This document shows positions 39,566 to 48,307 of a stretch of 55,006 bases of DNA, one piece after another. Within the stretch, counting starts at the first letter, position 1. Every line of letters begins with the position of its first letter. Both the position numbers and the translations under genes were made by a program. The DNA is taken from the NCBI GenBank assembly GCA_023245355.1, contig JAHFKN010000003.1, positions 1 to 55,006 of the forward strand. The letters are read 5' to 3'. The notes beneath the pieces were generated by a model. It worked only from the letters and a program-made list of their open reading frames with translations, was not told the DNA's origin and ran no database searches. The stretch is from Candidatus Gottesmanbacteria bacterium. GTDB lineage: Bacteria; Patescibacteriota; Microgenomatia; UBA10105; UBA927.

Positions 39566-40212
39566 AGTTTCTTGAGAGAAGCAATCATTGCATCGACTTC
39601 CGATAGAAGCGCATCTTCAGCGCCCAATGTCGTAGTAAGACTCATATGCCCGAATACCGTAGGCTGTCCGTAGTTTTCCGACCCTTTTTGACATACCGTA
39701 TACCCTTTGGTTGATCCTTTTGTGCCCCCGCGGCGTAATACGATGCCGTCAGAGGTCGTTATCGTGACGTACGTGTCATACCGGGAGCTTGGGCCTTCGA
39801 AGTCAGCATCAGACGGATACAGGCAGAGGGCTCCTCCGGTGGCAGCCTGGAAAATTTTAAGTTTTGTGGTCCCTTTGGTAAGTGTGAGCGTATCGGCCCA
39901 TGTACCCTCATTGGTTGTGATATGGTCAGGTATCCAGCCTTCAGGCACGGTCATCTGGTATTTGGTGAAACTGAGTCCTGATTCGGTTCCCAGGCCTGCT
40001 GTGATCGTTTTGGCCGGTTTAAATCCTTCCGGCAGGCTTTCCGGCTTCAGCCCGGGGTCCATCGTGGGTGTCGGCATGGCTGTGGTGGACGCAGCTCCGG
40101 AATTTGATCCCGGCTGGGAAGATTTCCCCAACGAATACGCGCCGTAGGCGATGCTGCCCAGGAGGAGGATAACGAGCACAATTTTGCCCAGGAGCGCAAA
40201 AAACTTTTCCAT
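39562..40212 (-). CDS. Membrane-anchored protein of unknown function
   Basis: N-terminal TM (LLGKIVLVILLLGSIAYGAYSLG), MPTPTMDP linker, globular C-terminus. Confidence 0.7.
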   Translation of the reverse strand: MEKFFALLGKIVLVILLLGSIAYGAYSLGKSSQPGSNSGAASTTAMPTPTMDPGLKPESLPEGFKPAKTITAGLGTESGLSFTKYQMTVPEGWIPDHITTNEGTWADTLTLTKGTTKLKIFQAATGGALCLYPSDADFEGPSSRYDTYVTITTSDGIVLRRGGTKGSTKGYTVCQKGSENYGQPTVFGHMSLTTTLGAEDALLSEVDAMIASLKKL

Positions 40213-40280
40213 CGACAATATTGTCACAGGTTGACGGGGTGTTGTCAAACGCGTCAGCCTATTTTAGCCGTGCGTTTTAG

Positions 40281-40309
40281 TTGTTTAAAGTTGAACTATA
40301 GGGTATAAT
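40281..40309 (+). promoter_or_regulatory. Sigma70-like promoter TTGTTT-N17-TATAAT for the leader of the ugd/GT2 operon
   Basis: Hexamers and 17-nt spacing read directly; next start codon is about 400 nt downstream. Confidence 0.65.
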
Positions 40310-40347
40310 ATCAATTCGCAAATAGTTACGCATTACCCACATCGCGG

Positions 40348-40642
40348 GTTTTGTCGTGGTTGTTTGCTCCTAATAGCCTATGGCTAAAAGGTAGCTCTTT
40401 AACAAAACGAGAATTAGAAAACCATCTGCTTCGTTATCATTTATCCTGTTTCCCCCTATCATGTTTAGCAAACTATAGGGTTTGCTTCGCTTGTTAGGGG
40501 GAAATAATAATTCTAAATTGGGGGATATATAACACGTTATCACTTCACTCATGTAAGAAAGGATAAATGTAGACAAAAGTAGATTACATACGATTATAGG
40601 AAGCTCTGGTATTTATACCCCAGAAACGGCGTCTATGCTTCC
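40348..40642 (+). ncRNA. Candidate structured leader or standalone ncRNA with three strong hairpin domains
   Basis: (1) GTTTTGT 40348-40354 / ACAAAAC 40402-40408 enclosing CCT-aa-TAGCC-tat-GGCTA-aa-AGG; (2) TTTCCCCCTA 40449-40458 / TAGGGGGAAA 40495-40504 enclosing AGCAAAC/GTTTGCT; (3) GGAAGC 40599-40604 / GCTTCC 40637-40642 enclosing GGTATTTATACC; no convincing ORF. Confidence 0.55.
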
Positions 40643-40710
40643 GCGGCTTTGTACCCCAAGGCCCAAGACGACACCATCAGTCAAACGAATAAGAGTAACA
40701 GGAGAGAACC

Positions 40711-41652
40711 ATGAAAATCGTAGTCGTAGGTTCAGGAATTGTAGGTCAGGCGACCGGTATCGGACTCAGCAAAGACCACCAGGTCACGTTTTTGGATATC
40801 AATCCAGAGGTCGTGGAGGCGTTATCGCTTCGCGGTTTCGACGCACGCTTGGTCACTCAGCCGGGAGAATTGCATTTCGACATCGTCATGCTGTGCGTAA
40901 GCACGCCATCCGCTGAAGACGGGTCAGTCAATCTGTCCCACATCAAGAGCGCGATGGATGACGTCGAGAAATTGCTTCTCAAAAACAACAAATGGTCACT
41001 TGTTGTCGTCCGTTCCACTGTGCCGCCCACAACCACAGAGCGCGTGCTCGTGCCATTGTTGGAGAGAAACGGCTTACTGCGCGGCAGGGATTTCGGTGTC
41101 TGCATGCAGCCCGAGTTTTTGCGCGCGAAAAGTTCGGTCGAAGATTTTGCCAACCCGTGGGTCACAGTCATCGGCGAATTGGATACCCGCTCAGGCGACC
41201 TGTTGACACAGGTATATCAGACCTTCAGCGGGAAGTTGTTCCGTGTATCCATTGCGGAAGCCGAAATGATCAAGTACGTCCATAATTTGCGAAACGCACT
41301 GGTTATCAGTTTTGCAAATGAAATGTGGTTGTTGAACCAGCACCTTGGTGAGGCTACCGATATCAACAAAGTGTTGAGTGTCGTGACAGTCTCTGCTGAG
41401 AGCGCATGGAATCCGCAATACGGAAGTGTCGGCGGTCAGCCATATGGCGGCACGTGCTTACCGAAGGATACGAACGGCTTGCTGCATTTTGCCGGAACGC
41501 ACGGGTTAAACCTTCCGCTTCTTGCCGCAGTCATCGCCGTCAATACAATCATGGAAGATCTCGCGACTCGTGGACAGGTTCCATCGGCGCAGATTGAAGG
41601 GCTTTGTTGGAAACCAGCACCCGTCATGATACAGGAGGTGAGCCGGGAATAA
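40711..41652 (+). CDS. UDP-glucose/GDP-mannose 6-dehydrogenase family, short form lacking the C-terminal nucleotide-sugar-binding domain
   Basis: MKIVVVGSGIVGQATGIGLSKDHQVTFLDINPEVVEAL, RSTVPPTTTERV, EAEMIKYVHNLRNALVISFANEM, catalytic YGGTCLPKDTNGL, ends at 313 aa. Confidence 0.88.
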   Translation: MKIVVVGSGIVGQATGIGLSKDHQVTFLDINPEVVEALSLRGFDARLVTQPGELHFDIVMLCVSTPSAEDGSVNLSHIKSAMDDVEKLLLKNNKWSLVVVRSTVPPTTTERVLVPLLERNGLLRGRDFGVCMQPEFLRAKSSVEDFANPWVTVIGELDTRSGDLLTQVYQTFSGKLFRVSIAEAEMIKYVHNLRNALVISFANEMWLLNQHLGEATDINKVLSVVTVSAESAWNPQYGSVGGQPYGGTCLPKDTNGLLHFAGTHGLNLPLLAAVIAVNTIMEDLATRGQVPSAQIEGLCWKPAPVMIQEVSRE

Positions 41653-41714
41653 ATAACCGCACGCGTATCTCTATCGATAACAAATCCTTGCAAATCTAGA
41701 CATAAGGAGTACGA

Positions 41715-43031
41715 ATGATTACGTTTATTTACGAATGGATTGTCGCTCTGACAAAGGGTTGGGGATCCGGGGATCGTGAAGCATTCCTGATATTGGTATC
41801 CGGACTGTGGATCCTCTGGATGTATGTGTTTATCGCCACGCGTTTCTATAAGCCGTGGGGTGCCCGTTTTAACAGCACGGTCTCGGTCATCGTTCCTGTC
41901 TACAAAGAAGATTGGAACACGTTTCTTGCTGTCATGGCATCCATTACCGATTCGCGGTACCCGATTTCCGAAATACTGGTGATCGGTGATGTTCGAGAGC
42001 CGCAGTTTGTCAGGATGTGTGAACGGCATTGGGCAACCGACCGGTTGATCCGCGTGCTGGAAGCACCCGCAGGCAAACGCGCCGCGATCCGCATGGGTGT
42101 GGAAGCCGCGACGTCAGAGATCGTGATGGTCATTGAAAGCGACACCTTTGCCGGTCCGGAAAGCATCGGGGAGCTTCTGCGTCCCTTTGCTGATCTTATG
42201 ATCGGTGGTGTTGTCGGCAAGCAGCTCATTTATGAGCCGCATTCGATCACTGCAGTTCTGAACAACTGGGCAGAGGCGATCAAATACGCCTTCATCATCC
42301 CGTTCCAGTCAATGACACGTTCCGTGACTGTGCTTGGCGGCCGGTGTGTTGCATACCGCAGAGCAGCCGTGCTGCCACTGATGGAGAGTCTGACTACGGA
42401 GAAATTCCTTGGCTTTCCCTGTCAGGCAGGTGACGACGGACGACTGACCAGCCTTCTTATGGCAACCGGATGGGGAGCGGTGTATCAAAGCACTGCCGAC
42501 TTCCGGACTGTCAGCCCTGAGACCTATTTCGGTTTGCTGATGCAGCGGCTCCGCTGGTTTCGAAATAGCTGCCGCCGCACGCTCCGCGCGTTTTTCTGCA
42601 TTCCGGAAAAACACGTGCCGAATGCTGACCGGTTCTGGGTCTATAAACGACCGCGGGCGCTGTACCAAATGGTCCGCACCTGGTTGGGCTCAGTGATCAT
42701 GATCATGCTGTGGTATCTGTTCATCAAGTCCGTTTGGATGGGATATTACTTCCACTGGAACACGTGGTTTGCCTCGCTCGGCGTCGTGCCGGTGTGGTGG
42801 ATCGTGGTCCGTGTGCTGGGAATTTCCATTCTGGGCGCCGTGATTACCCGCGCGATCAAGTCCTATCCGATTTTCCAGACGAACAGCCGATGGTGGCTGC
42901 TCGCATTGCCGTTGTTCCCGCTCCACATGAGTATCATGATGGTTGCGCTTCGGCTTATTGCCATTCCCACGATGTGGAAGAGTGGCTGGCTGTCGCGTAA
43001 ATACAGCGGAAAAGGAGGGTTCCAAAACTAA
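41715..43031 (+). CDS. Processive GT2 glycosyltransferase, hyaluronan-synthase-like
   Basis: VSVIVPVYKEDWNTF, VIESDTF, AGDDGRLTSLLM, QRLRWFRNSCRR plus flanking TM helices. Confidence 0.85.
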   Translation: MITFIYEWIVALTKGWGSGDREAFLILVSGLWILWMYVFIATRFYKPWGARFNSTVSVIVPVYKEDWNTFLAVMASITDSRYPISEILVIGDVREPQFVRMCERHWATDRLIRVLEAPAGKRAAIRMGVEAATSEIVMVIESDTFAGPESIGELLRPFADLMIGGVVGKQLIYEPHSITAVLNNWAEAIKYAFIIPFQSMTRSVTVLGGRCVAYRRAAVLPLMESLTTEKFLGFPCQAGDDGRLTSLLMATGWGAVYQSTADFRTVSPETYFGLLMQRLRWFRNSCRRTLRAFFCIPEKHVPNADRFWVYKRPRALYQMVRTWLGSVIMIMLWYLFIKSVWMGYYFHWNTWFASLGVVPVWWIVVRVLGISILGAVITRAIKSYPIFQTNSRWWLLALPLFPLHMSIMMVALRLIAIPTMWKSGWLSRKYSGKGGFQN

Positions 43032-43067
43032 TCTCAGGTTAGTCATAACATGAGAACAATCGGAGGA

Positions 43068-43109
43068 ACCAGGGTACCCTGCATTGCACGAGAGGGCAGG
43101 GACCCTGGT
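43068..43109 (+). other. Intercistronic 14-bp hairpin
   Basis: ACCAGGGT-a-CCCTGC-(13 nt)-GCAGGG-ACCCTGGT, single bulge, no U tract after it. Confidence 0.75.
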
Positions 43110-43141
43110 AACTCTTATCTCCAATACGAGGAGGAAGGTCA

Positions 43142-44791
43142 ATGAAACGAAAAGACGTACTTCCGTTACTCATCATCGGTGTGTTCGTAACGCTCCTGTT
43201 GCGCGGCACCCTGAGAGCGGGATTTCCTGACTGGTTCGAAAACTACGGCAGTTACATGTCGCAGGTAATGTTATTGCGTGACAGTGGAGGCACCTGGTTT
43301 ACGCAGAATTGGTATTTCGGATATGAAATAGGCAGATACTACCCGCCGATGGCAATTCTTGAAACGCTGCTTATCGGTAACATAGTAGGAGACTACTCAC
43401 TTGCGTTCAATCTGCTGGCGTACGCGGCGTTTATCGGTATGGGGATAGCATTCTATGCATTCCTGCGGCGAGAATTCGAGAGCGAATGGGCGACATTGGT
43501 TGCCGTTCTGCTTTTTATAACGAGCCACAGCGTCATCACCGGCGTGCAGGGATTTTACTGGGAAGTGCCGCATCTTATCGGATTTGCACTTATTCCGGTT
43601 CTGCTCATCAACGTCCGTTCCGCACTCCAAAAGCAGTCGCTGCTCGCTTCATGTATTGCCGGTTTGGTGTTCGGGGCTATTGTGCTCCACAACATTCTGG
43701 CAGGCACGGAAGCGGTCATATTTACGGCACTCTATGTCGTGAAGATGATGCTAAGTGGTTGGAGACCGACGAAGCAGACTGTGTATCAAGTGATGCTGAT
43801 GGGTATGAGCGTTATCGCGGTTGCTGGTTGGTGGCTCGTACCGGCAATATTCCCGGAAGGTCTGGGTATATATACCAAGAATGAGAGTTTTTCTTTGCAG
43901 GGATTAGTGACGCTGTCGGGTGAAGCCGAAAAGCATGATCATTTTTACCTGCTGAGTATTCTCTCAGTGCCGGGCGTTCTGGCTATCGCAGGATTGCTGT
44001 CGTTCATCCGGAAGCCGAAAGCGGTTGATTGGTTTGCGATCCTTATCCTGGGTGTAGCGACACTCTTCGTAGTTATACCCGCGCCGCAAGGCTGGAGATA
44101 TATCGTGGACATGTCGTTGGGAATTTCCATCCTGAGCGGACGGCTTTTCGAGCGTCTGGTGCTCTCAAGCCGGAAGTATGCCAACGTCATCGCTGTAGTG
44201 ATAGGTGTCGCCGTTTTGCTTCATGCGGGCAGTGTCGCTGACCGGGTGGGCTCACGGATCCAGGTAAGTCAGACGTCGTATAAGAGCTCGATCGTGTACA
44301 TCGTCGAGAGTGCGGTCCGCGCTATGATGAAGCCCGATGATGTCGTATACATTGCGTATGCAGACGGATTCCGCGGCGGACCTATGGCGTTTAACCTGTT
44401 CTTTCCCGATGCGGCTCAAGTTGGTGGCGGATCATTCGTCGGGAACCGCAGTGAAGATGCCAAACAAATCGGAGCGTATGTAAAAAGCGGAGACATGCCG
44501 GAGTCTCTGGACAATCTGCTTAAGGATCACGGAGTAACCTATCTTGTCGTCAACCGGGTAAAACTGGAAAAGACGGATGCGTTCGATGTGCTTCTGAGGC
44601 GGTATCAGATCGTGTACGAGTATGACTATATGACCGTGTTATACACGGGATATCATGCTGCGCAGCCCGTTGTTTCGTACGAGTATGCAAATATGTGGCG
44701 CGTGGTGGGTATCATCACAAGTTTACTTGCCGTGTTGGTCATAGAATTCTATCTGATCCAACGTGATATGCACCAACTGGTACGACGCTGA
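43142..44791 (+). CDS. Polytopic membrane protein, GT-C/6-pyruvoyl-tetrahydropterin-synthase-related-like
   Basis: About ten hydrophobic helices, early acidic loop GFPDWFENYGSYMSQ; GAGGAGGAAGG SD. Confidence 0.7.
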   Translation: MKRKDVLPLLIIGVFVTLLLRGTLRAGFPDWFENYGSYMSQVMLLRDSGGTWFTQNWYFGYEIGRYYPPMAILETLLIGNIVGDYSLAFNLLAYAAFIGMGIAFYAFLRREFESEWATLVAVLLFITSHSVITGVQGFYWEVPHLIGFALIPVLLINVRSALQKQSLLASCIAGLVFGAIVLHNILAGTEAVIFTALYVVKMMLSGWRPTKQTVYQVMLMGMSVIAVAGWWLVPAIFPEGLGIYTKNESFSLQGLVTLSGEAEKHDHFYLLSILSVPGVLAIAGLLSFIRKPKAVDWFAILILGVATLFVVIPAPQGWRYIVDMSLGISILSGRLFERLVLSSRKYANVIAVVIGVAVLLHAGSVADRVGSRIQVSQTSYKSSIVYIVESAVRAMMKPDDVVYIAYADGFRGGPMAFNLFFPDAAQVGGGSFVGNRSEDAKQIGAYVKSGDMPESLDNLLKDHGVTYLVVNRVKLEKTDAFDVLLRRYQIVYEYDYMTVLYTGYHAAQPVVSYEYANMWRVVGIITSLLAVLVIEFYLIQRDMHQLVRR

Positions 44792-44801
44792 TCGGTTTTC
44801 A

Positions 44802-44839
44802 AAATCAGGAGATTCGCTCTTTCAGGAGTTTCCTGATTT
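44802..44839 (+). terminator. Possible terminator/hairpin after the polysaccharide operon
   Basis: AAATCAGGA 44802-44810 / TCCTGATTT 44831-44839 followed by gtcttt. Confidence 0.5.
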
Positions 44840-44884
44840 GTCTTTATTCGTGGTGTTATTGCCACACTTAATTCTCGTTTTACC

Positions 44885-45005
44885 GCGGTGGATGCGGTCT
44901 TTTGTTTATGTCGCCCCCTTTTTCAGGGCACCTATTCAAAAGACCACAAACTTAATCCACCGCATTCCTGAGTCGTGTATGAAGTATACGCGCCTGAGGA
45001 ATGCG
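44885..45005. other. Tandem long stem-loops between convergent operons (candidate structured RNA or DNA element)
   Basis: GCGGTGGAT 44885-44893 / ATCCACCGC 44955-44963 enclosing GGTCTTTTG 44896-44904 / CAAAAGACC 44937-44945; then CGCATTCCT 44961-44969 / AGGAATGCG 44997-45005. Confidence 0.6.
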
Positions 45006-45012
45006 TACAGAC

Positions 45013-45046
45013 CACTAAAAATCTCCCTCGCGGGAGATTCTTAGTG
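45013..45046 (-). terminator. Terminator downstream of rplL
   Basis: CACTAA...AATCTCCC-TCGC-GGGAGATT...TTAGTG, with short T tract on the minus strand. Confidence 0.8.
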
Positions 45047-45063
45047 TTTATATTTGTATCCTC

Positions 45064-45450
45064 TTACTTAAGTTCGACTTTTGCACCAGCTGCTTCAAGC
45101 TTTTTCTTCGCTTCTTCTGCTGCTGATTTTGCGACTCCCGTTACCACTTCTTTCGGAGCGGACTCAACGAGTGTCTTTGCTTCCTGAAGACCCAAGGTCG
45201 GAACGAGTTCACGGACTGCTTTGATTACTCCGATCTTGTTGGCTCCTGCTTCTGTCAAAACGACATTGAATACGGTTTGTTCTTCTTTCGGTTCACCTGC
45301 ATCAGCTGATGCGGCGGCTGCTCCTGCGACTGCCACTGGAGCGGCGGTGACACCAAATTTCTCTTCAAGTGCTTTAACGAGATCAGAAAGTTCCAATACG
45401 GTCATCTCTTCTACTGCTGCTAAAATTTCATCTTTTGATAGTTTTGCCAT
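45064..45450 (-). CDS. rplL: 50S ribosomal protein L7/L12
   Basis: [34 protein letters not shown]...[43 protein letters not shown]. Confidence 0.97.
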   Translation of the reverse strand: MAKLSKDEILAAVEEMTVLELSDLVKALEEKFGVTAAPVAVAGAAAASADAGEPKEEQTVFNVVLTEAGANKIGVIKAVRELVPTLGLQEAKTLVESAPKEVVTGVAKSAAEEAKKKLEAAGAKVELK

Positions 45451-45469
45451 AGTTATAGTGTCACCTCCT

Positions 45470-45982
45470 TTACGATTTTTTTCCTTTGACGGCGTCAAGC
45501 GCCCATACAAGTTTATTCATGTTCCACTGTAATGCATAATGAAGTCCCTGAATCGGGGCATTGAGCTGGCGGACAAGTTTGCCAAGCAATGCCTCACGGG
45601 ACGGCAGGGTAGCCAGCCTCGAAACATCCGCGTCTGTCATAAACGTGGAACCCATTAGCCCTGCTTTGGTTTTACCCATGCCTGCGGCTTTAAAAAACTT
45701 GAGAAGTTCTTTGAGCGGAGCGACTTCGTCCTCATAGGCAAAAAGCACTGCCGTTTCGTTGTTTAAGGTTTCTTTGAGAGACTCTGCCCGGTCACCGAGT
45801 GCGCGAAGGACCAGCCTGTTTTTGGCGATCATAAATTCACCGTTTGTTTTTTTGAGATTGCGGCGCAGTTCTTCCAGCTGTTTATGCTTCAGTCCGCGGT
45901 AGTCGGCAAGTACCATGACTTTGGCGCGGCCCACCTTTTCCGTGAGTGTCGTGACTGAATCTATTTTGCGTTGTGTTGCCAT
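45470..45982 (-). CDS. rplJ: 50S ribosomal protein L10
   Basis: [50 protein letters not shown]. Confidence 0.95.
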   Translation of the reverse strand: MATQRKIDSVTTLTEKVGRAKVMVLADYRGLKHKQLEELRRNLKKTNGEFMIAKNRLVLRALGDRAESLKETLNNETAVLFAYEDEVAPLKELLKFFKAAGMGKTKAGLMGSTFMTDADVSRLATLPSREALLGKLVRQLNAPIQGLHYALQWNMNKLVWALDAVKGKKS

Positions 45983-46013
45983 AATACCTCCTAATTTGTT
46001 CGCTAATTGCCAA

Positions 46014-46125
46014 ATAAAACCCCGCCTAAAGCGGGGAATATGGGGCGGAAAGCCGCCTCAACTATATTCCTTCGGTAGGGCTTCTGTCCGATCTTGTCGG
46101 ACTGCCTACTGTCTTTAGGATATGA
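46014..46125 (-). promoter_or_regulatory. L10 leader-like autoregulatory element upstream of rplJ
   Basis: Minus strand CAGTAGGCAGTCCGACAAGATCGGACAGAAGCCCTACCGAAGG: GTAGG/CCTAC helix with internal TCCGAC-type stem; promoter TTGTAA-N16-TATAAT upstream (TATAAT at 46128-46133). Confidence 0.75.
46020..46036 (-). terminator. Attenuator terminator within the rplJ leader
   Basis: CCCCGC-ttta(g)-GCGGGG hairpin followed on the minus strand by TTTTATTT, located before rplJ. Confidence 0.8.
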
Positions 46126-46162
46126 GTATTATATCAGATAGTTTTGTATTTACAACCTAGCA

Positions 46163-46414
46163 TTACTCCGATTCGGTCCGCGATCGGGATTCACGCTCAG
46201 ACCTTCTTTTTCGTGCCCGCTCTTCGGCTTGCTCGTTGGCCAGTTGTAATTTGGATTCACGGTCTCTTTTTTCTCTTTGCCGGAGTTTTATCTGTTCTAT
46301 CAGATCGCTAAGACTCGGTAATCTGTGAGCGGCGGCTGCATCAGATTCTTCCAGTTCCCGCATCTTATCGAGTGTCTCCTGCGGGATGATTGGACGGGAT
46401 TTACGTAAAGGCAT
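46163..46414 (-). CDS. Hypothetical highly charged protein, 83 aa
   Basis: Charged helical composition, free-standing ORF. Confidence 0.5.
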   Translation of the reverse strand: MPLRKSRPIIPQETLDKMRELEESDAAAAHRLPSLSDLIEQIKLRQREKRDRESKLQLANEQAEERARKRRSERESRSRTESE

Positions 46415-46454
46415 ATAGGGGATTATTGATATTTATAATACTATCCTGCATTGT

Positions 46455-46877
46455 CTACTCCGTCCACATGGTAATACCGCCTGATAAATCATCGGTAAAC
46501 AACGTCACTGCATTGTCCCTTCCGCGTTCGATATGGTGAAACGACGGTTCTCCCTGTTTGAAATACATGCCTTCATGTGCGCCGGATCCGGTATGGTCTT
46601 TTCTTCTGGGGCGGAATGCCCGGACTTCAGGAAATACCAATGTTCCATTCACTTCTACGCTTGCCGTGGCTCCGCTTGGAACGACGACGACGCCGTTTGC
46701 AACCTGTGTTCCTTCTATCCAGGGGGTAAGGCATCGTCTGCGGCCGATAAGGGTAGTGACCCCGTCGGCGCTTGCTTCATCTTTTTGGATGCTCAGATGG
46801 GTGTATCCGCGGCCGGATTCGAGTTCTTTTACACGGATAGAGGTGCCTGCAGCTGGTGCTATAAACACGCGTCCCAT
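46455..46877 (-). CDS. Hypothetical protein, 140 aa
   Basis: ORF just downstream of rplA, plausible composition. Confidence 0.55.
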   Translation of the reverse strand: MGRVFIAPAAGTSIRVKELESGRGYTHLSIQKDEASADGVTTLIGRRRCLTPWIEGTQVANGVVVVPSGATASVEVNGTLVFPEVRAFRPRRKDHTGSGAHEGMYFKQGEPSFHHIERGRDNAVTLFTDDLSGGITMWTE

Positions 46878-46887
46878 ATGGAGTAGT

Positions 46888-47748
46888 TTACAGGGAGACT
46901 TTGACTCCCGGGCCCATGGTAGAAGACAGAGAGACCCTGGCGACTTTGTTGCCGATTGCAGTAAGGACTGCCGTGATGTTATCCGCGATGTCTTTGTCGT
47001 TGAAACTTACTTTTCCGATCGGCATATGGATAATCGGGTTACCCGGTTCTGTTTTGATGTTTACCTGACCGCTGGAAAGTTCTTTCGCGCGTTTTTCCGG
47101 ATCCGGACTCACAGTACCGGTTTTGGGATTCGGCATAAGCCCTTTGGGGCCCAATATGCGTGCGACTTTGGCCAGTTTACTCATCATTTGCGGGTGGGCG
47201 ACTAATACATCAAAATTGATTTTCCCGGCTTCGACTTCTGCCAATATTTTGTCGTCTGCGATAGCGACTCTGACTTCTTTCCCTGTTCCGTGCGGAAGGG
47301 AAACGCTGGTACGGTAATCCTTTTTCTCACCCAGTGAGAGGGGATTTAAGTTGATATGCAGTTCTACCGTACCGTCAAATTTGGTGAGACTGGTTTGTTT
47401 GACCAGGCTGATTGCATCTTTTAGGGGATACAGCTTCGTTTTGTCGACCATGCCTATGACTTCCTGATAGCGCTTAGACCGGACTTTCACTTTTACTTTT
47501 TTCTTTTTTTCCGCTTTCTTTTTGCTTTCTGCGGGTGTTTCTCCGCTTTCGACTTCATCGATGAGTTTTTTAAATTCCGGTTTGATGTCGGTTCCTTCCA
47601 TAGCAACCGTGCGTTCGCCGCCTTTGAGTCCTACGCCCTCAACTTTGGCCTTTTTGGAGGCTTTGGTTTGGCGCCGTGCTTCGGCTTTGCGTTTTGCTTC
47701 GTGTTCTGCTGCCTCGTCTCCGAGGGTGACTGCGCGTATTTTTCCCAT
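46888..47748 (-). CDS. rplA: 50S ribosomal protein L1 with long Lys/Ala-rich N-terminal extension
   Basis: KRYQEVIGMVDKTKLYPLKDAISLVKQTSLTKFDGTVELHINLN..., ARILGPKGLMPNPKTGTV. Confidence 0.95.
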   Translation of the reverse strand: MGKIRAVTLGDEAAEHEAKRKAEARRQTKASKKAKVEGVGLKGGERTVAMEGTDIKPEFKKLIDEVESGETPAESKKKAEKKKKVKVKVRSKRYQEVIGMVDKTKLYPLKDAISLVKQTSLTKFDGTVELHINLNPLSLGEKKDYRTSVSLPHGTGKEVRVAIADDKILAEVEAGKINFDVLVAHPQMMSKLAKVARILGPKGLMPNPKTGTVSPDPEKRAKELSSGQVNIKTEPGNPIIHMPIGKVSFNDKDIADNITAVLTAIGNKVARVSLSSTMGPGVKVSL

Positions 47749-47752
47749 AGTA

Positions 47753-48178
47753 TTACTCCACGTCGATGCCCATGCTCCGGGCTGTGCCGGCTACGACTTT
47801 CATCGCCTGGGAAACATCATCGGTATTTAAATCTGCCAGTTTGTCTTTGGCGATCTGCTCAACTTGAGCTTTTGTCAGTTTTCCTGCTGACTCCCTGCCT
47901 GCCTTGCCGCCGCCTTTGTCTATGCCGAGTGCTTTTTTGATCATTGCGGCAACAGGAGGCAATTTTGTGACAAAGGTAAACGTCCGGTCCTCATAGACCG
48001 TGATAACTGCCGGTATGGTTTGGCCTTCCAGCTTTGCGGTCCGTTCGTTATACGCTTTGACGAACTCCATAATGGCAAGTCCGTGCTGACCCAACGCGGG
48101 TCCTACTGGCGGAGCTGCCGTGGCTTTGCCTGCGGGCAAGTTAAGTTTTAAGAGTGTTTTGACTTTTTTGGCTGCCAT
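47753..48178 (-). CDS. rplK: 50S ribosomal protein L11
   Basis: [39 protein letters not shown]. Confidence 0.97.
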   Translation of the reverse strand: MAAKKVKTLLKLNLPAGKATAAPPVGPALGQHGLAIMEFVKAYNERTAKLEGQTIPAVITVYEDRTFTFVTKLPPVAAMIKKALGIDKGGGKAGRESAGKLTKAQVEQIAKDKLADLNTDDVSQAMKVVAGTARSMGIDVE

Positions 48179-48269
48179 AGATTCGGGGAACGGGTTACGA
48201 AGAAAAGAAGATTCTTTTTGTCCGAAACCGTTCCGGTTTCTCCCTCACGCGACGCGCGAGGTACCTGAA

Positions 48270-48298
48270 ACTATACCATAACGGTATTGTTTGGGCAA
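48270..48298 (-). promoter_or_regulatory. Sigma70-like promoter of rplK-rplA
   Basis: Minus strand TTGCCC-N17-TATAGT; leader contains hairpin GAAACCG-gaa-CGGTTTC (48224-48240). Confidence 0.6.
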
Positions 48299-48307
48299 GG
48301 GGAGTAT

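Noticed and set aside
40310-40710. tmRNA, RNase P RNA, SRP RNA or 6S RNA
   Set aside because: No tRNA-like ends, no tag ORF and none of the conserved cores of those RNAs recognised; kept only as an unclassified structured candidate.
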